DNA of 64,000 nt from Sphingobium sp. AS12 (GTDB taxonomy: Bacteria > Pseudomonadota > Alphaproteobacteria > Sphingomonadales > Sphingomonadaceae): contig NZ_JAHRGM010000056.1 of the NCBI RefSeq assembly GCF_019097845.1, forward strand, positions 248,001 to 312,000, read 5' to 3'. The position numbers and the translations under genes were made by a program. The notes beneath the pieces are model-generated. The model was not told where the DNA came from, searched no databases, and saw only the letters and a list, made by a program, of their open reading frames with translations. Every line of letters starts with the position of its first letter. Within the stretch, counting starts at the first letter, position 1. This document shows positions 61,855 through 64,000 of the stretch, one piece after another.

Positions 61855-62945
61855 TGCAGCCACGCCCCCATCTCTTAATGTTCCTGCTTGTCGCGGCGAG
61901 CCTGGCGCTGTTCCCGGCGACTGCCATGGCCCAGCAATTATGCGCGGTTGATTTGAACGGCAATGGCGATGCGGCCGACGACGGCGAAACGGCGAGCTGT
62001 CACCTGACCGGTTCAGGCGGATGGATGTGTCGGATCGGCGAAACGCGCTGCGAGGCGGATCCGGCCGGGACGATGCACTGCCCACTCGGCGATCACTATG
62101 CCTGCGCCGTACCGGCAAGCGGCGGCGCGCCAAGCTGCTCGGCCAATGCCTGCATCGACACCAGCGCCAATCCTGTCGTCGAGGATCCGCCGGTCGATGA
62201 TCCGGGAGTCGACGCAGATGGCGCCGTCGATGCCGACGGCAATTGCCTCGGCACGATCGAGATCTTCTCCGGACGCGCCGCGCGCTGTCGCCCCGCGGGT
62301 CTCAGCACCAGCTTTCAGAATTGCTGCAAGGACAAGGGCAAGATCGTCAAGGACGGCATGGGCGGTTCGATCTCGTCGATTACGACCAAGATCGCGGTCG
62401 CCAAGGGCGTCTTCACCGGCATGAAGGCCGCGTATACCGCCTTCAAGGCCGGCGCGACGGCGAGCCAGGCCGCCAGTGCTGGCGCCAACGCAATCATCGT
62501 CGGCATCGATCCGACATCGATCGCGATCAGCCTGGCCGTCAATTTCATGATCGAGGTGCTGCTCCAGGGCTGCGACCAACAGGACATGGAAGTGGGCATG
62601 CTGCGCGGCTCGGGCATGTGCCATGAAGTGGGCAGCTATTGCTCCTCGAAGATACTGGGCATCTGTGTGCAGAAGGCCCAGGGCCATTGCTGCTTCAACA
62701 CCAAGCTTGGCCGTATCATCCAGGAACAGGGTCGGCCTCAACTCAAAGCCTTCAGTGCAATTGGCTGGGGCACACCCAAGGAACCCTATTGCCGGGGATT
62801 TACGCCAGAAGAATTCCAGGCGCTCGACTTCAGCAAAATGGACCTCTCCGAATATTATGCGGAAATCGAGGCACGCGCCCAATTCGAAATCCAGATCGAT
62901 ATGAAGGACAAGATCGATGCCCATATGCAGACGATCAGCAACTAG
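61851..62945 (+). CDS. TraN C-terminal domain encoded as a separate protein
   Basis: 364 aa with its own signal peptide (LLVAASLALFPATAMAQQ). An N-terminal Cys-rich and Asp-rich segment precedes the conserved TraN end: FQNCCKDKGKIVKD, CSSKILGICVQKAQGHCCFN, LGRIIQEQGRPQL, YCRGFTPEEFQALDFSKMDL. Overlapping the previous gene by 4 bases and having its own signal peptide, it is a real second gene, not a sequencing break. Overlaps trbC by 29 bases. Confidence 0.85.
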   Translation: MMQPRPHLLMFLLVAASLALFPATAMAQQLCAVDLNGNGDAADDGETASCHLTGSGGWMCRIGETRCEADPAGTMHCPLGDHYACAVPASGGAPSCSANACIDTSANPVVEDPPVDDPGVDADGAVDADGNCLGTIEIFSGRAARCRPAGLSTSFQNCCKDKGKIVKDGMGGSISSITTKIAVAKGVFTGMKAAYTAFKAGATASQAASAGANAIIVGIDPTSIAISLAVNFMIEVLLQGCDQQDMEVGMLRGSGMCHEVGSYCSSKILGICVQKAQGHCCFNTKLGRIIQEQGRPQLKAFSAIGWGTPKEPYCRGFTPEEFQALDFSKMDLSEYYAEIEARAQFEIQIDMKDKIDAHMQTISN

Positions 62946-63807
62946 CCGCGCCCTGCTTCTGGCGGCTCTCACGTTCAACCCCGCATCGGTGCGTGCAAGT
63001 GAACCGCGGGCTGTAGCCGATCAGCCGACAAGCGAAAATGCGCGTGCGCGCATCCAGGACCAGGGCGAGGCAGCTATGGAGCGCGTGAAGCGGGCTGCCG
63101 CCAAGGCCAAGGCTTCAACGAAAGCTTCGCCCGTTCTGCCCTCAAAAGCCGACGCTGGCGCGGAGCGACGCGCCTTCGAGGGTATCAACAGGCGCAAGCA
63201 GGACCCCGCCATGGCGAAACGGGTGGAGGCCGACGTCGCGGCAGCACGCGACGCACTGGCCATCGAGCGCGAGAACGCCAGCCGTCGTGTCGCGCAGGCC
63301 CTGGGCCTCGAACCGCCCGAAGAAGCGGCACTCGCCGGCGTCGTCTCCGGAGCTGGCGCGAAACGCTGGGTTCCGGTGCTGTTCGTGTCGTCCTCCATGC
63401 CGGTCGAAACGCTGCGCACCTATGCAGGGCAACTCGAGCGGGCCGGGGGTGTCATGGCCTTCCGGGGCATGCCGGGCGGGATGCGGCAGGTTGGGCCGAT
63501 AGCGAAATTGTCGGCCGCCATTTTGCGGCGCGACCCCGGCTGCGAAGGCCCGGCCTGCGCGATGCGCGACGTGCAGCTCATCGTCGATCCGCTGGTGTTC
63601 CGGCAGCATGGCGTCACCCAGGTGCCCGCGCTGGCAATGATCCCGGGTGATCCGACCCTGCCCTACTGTGAACGCAACGAGGCCAGCCCGCGTGCCGCGC
63701 ATATCGTCCTGGGCGATGCCGCCCTTTCCGGACTGCTCGAGGAATATGGCCGCTTGGGCGGCAAAGAGGAGGTGCGAGATGCTCTTGCTCAGTTGGCGGG
63801 CCGGTAA
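62917..63807 (+). CDS. trbC: Type IV secretion protein TrbC (F type)
   Basis: 296 aa (F TrbC about 212; the N-terminal 110 residues are an Ala/Lys/Arg-rich extension). Signal segment RALLLAALTFNPASVRAS. The conserved part has VLFVSSSMPVETLRTYAGQL, FRGMPGG and IVDPLVFRQHGVTQVPALAM, the thioredoxin-like TrbC_Ftype fold. Periplasmic partner of TraW. In F, trbC precedes traN; here it follows. Confidence 0.88.
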   Translation: MPICRRSATSRALLLAALTFNPASVRASEPRAVADQPTSENARARIQDQGEAAMERVKRAAAKAKASTKASPVLPSKADAGAERRAFEGINRRKQDPAMAKRVEADVAAARDALAIERENASRRVAQALGLEPPEEAALAGVVSGAGAKRWVPVLFVSSSMPVETLRTYAGQLERAGGVMAFRGMPGGMRQVGPIAKLSAAILRRDPGCEGPACAMRDVQLIVDPLVFRQHGVTQVPALAMIPGDPTLPYCERNEASPRAAHIVLGDAALSGLLEEYGRLGGKEEVRDALAQLAGR

Positions 63808-64000
63808 CCGGCTCTGGCGCGAACTCAAGGATTTGCCGCTCCGGGCAGCCGTGGCGCTGGGCGCAAGCGGCCTGGGGCAGCCGGCGCGGCCTGCACAGCT
63901 TCTCAAAGCCTATGGGCTCGTGCTGCCGATCGGTCTCTTCGCCTGGTGGGTGATGCCGCAGATCACGCTCGTTATGACGCCGTCGATCGACGCCTGGGTG
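63779..64000 (+). CDS. TraF-like S26 signal peptidase, partial (runs off right edge)
   Basis: 74 codons from ATG 63779 (AGGAGG upstream), overlapping trbC by 29 bases in another frame. After a basic N-terminus a hydrophobic segment (YGLVLPIGLFAWWVMPQ) leads to LVMTPSIDAWV, where the Ser after MTP is the expected catalytic Ser of the plasmid TraF/TrhF type S26 peptidases. The rest is outside the window. Confidence 0.72.
   Translation, partial: MLLLSWRAGNRLWRELKDLPLRAAVALGASGLGQPARPAQLLKAYGLVLPIGLFAWWVMPQITLVMTPSIDAWV

Noticed and set aside
62013..62978. 321-codon minus-strand frame opposite the TraN C-terminal gene
   Set aside because: Antisense of conserved TraN motifs; no ribosome site or homology signal.
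1..64000. CRISPR arrays, rRNA, tRNA, riboswitches, integrase and relaxase genes
   Set aside because: Looked for and not recognised; the only regular short repeats are the 21-bp array at 49103-49184, which has no spacers of CRISPR length.

Overview
The window reads as part of a large conjugative element (an ICE or a megaplasmid) from a high-GC alphaproteobacterium, most likely a sphingomonad. The grounds are a PRTRC-type ParB locus, a methyltransferase/strawberry-notch helicase, a DUF932 protein, a MucR-like regulator, FecI/FecR/STN-type signalling, an AtxE2-like lasso isopeptidase and a MPF-F type IV secretion operon. No integrase, attachment site, replication initiator, relaxase or tRNA gene was recognised inside the window, so ICE versus plasmid cannot be decided.

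Layout. 1-3.4 kb, minus strand: PRTRC genes and a DUF932 protein. 3.5-10.1 kb, plus strand: ABC exporter, a PIN toxin-antitoxin pair and a very large SF1 helicase. 10.2-13.1 kb: three uncharacterised genes and a zinc-ligand-less MucR-like protein. 13.1-19.5 kb: toxin remnants, then ordinary metabolic and regulatory cargo (LysR with a reductase, a MarR-GNAT fusion, AraC with an aldo/keto reductase and an SDR). 19.9-22.6 kb: a complete IS66 element with an 8-bp target duplication. 22.8-31.9 kb: backbone genes (methyltransferase-helicase, ParB, HU, CHC2/Toprim protein, sigma-region-4 protein). 32.2-37.8 kb: LuxR-type regulator, small proteins, RadC, AbrB/PIN, MNT-HEPN and Fic. 37.8-48.4 kb: a lasso peptide locus. 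49.1-64 kb: an operator-like repeat array followed by the F-type transfer operon (dsbC-like, traA, L, E, K, B, V, C, three small ORFs, traW, U, an ORF, a split traN, trbC, and a truncated S26 peptidase gene).

The most interesting content is the lasso peptide locus. A precursor gene of 44 codons, too short for usual gene callers, lies at 47056-47190 on the minus strand. Its leader ends in Thr-Lys and the predicted core starts with Gly and has Asp at position 8. It is followed by a fused B1-B2 leader peptidase and an asparagine-synthetase-like cyclase. Converging on this unit is a plus-strand operon of sigma factor, anti-sigma factor, STN-containing TonB receptor and a lasso isopeptidase with an intact Ser/Asp/His triad. 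Together they suggest a make, sense, import and linearise circuit riding on a conjugative element. Two regulatory patterns also stand out: a 21-bp-periodic CCGGAA array in front of the transfer operon, and G-rich purine tracts 28-80 bp upstream of five separate minus-strand backbone genes.
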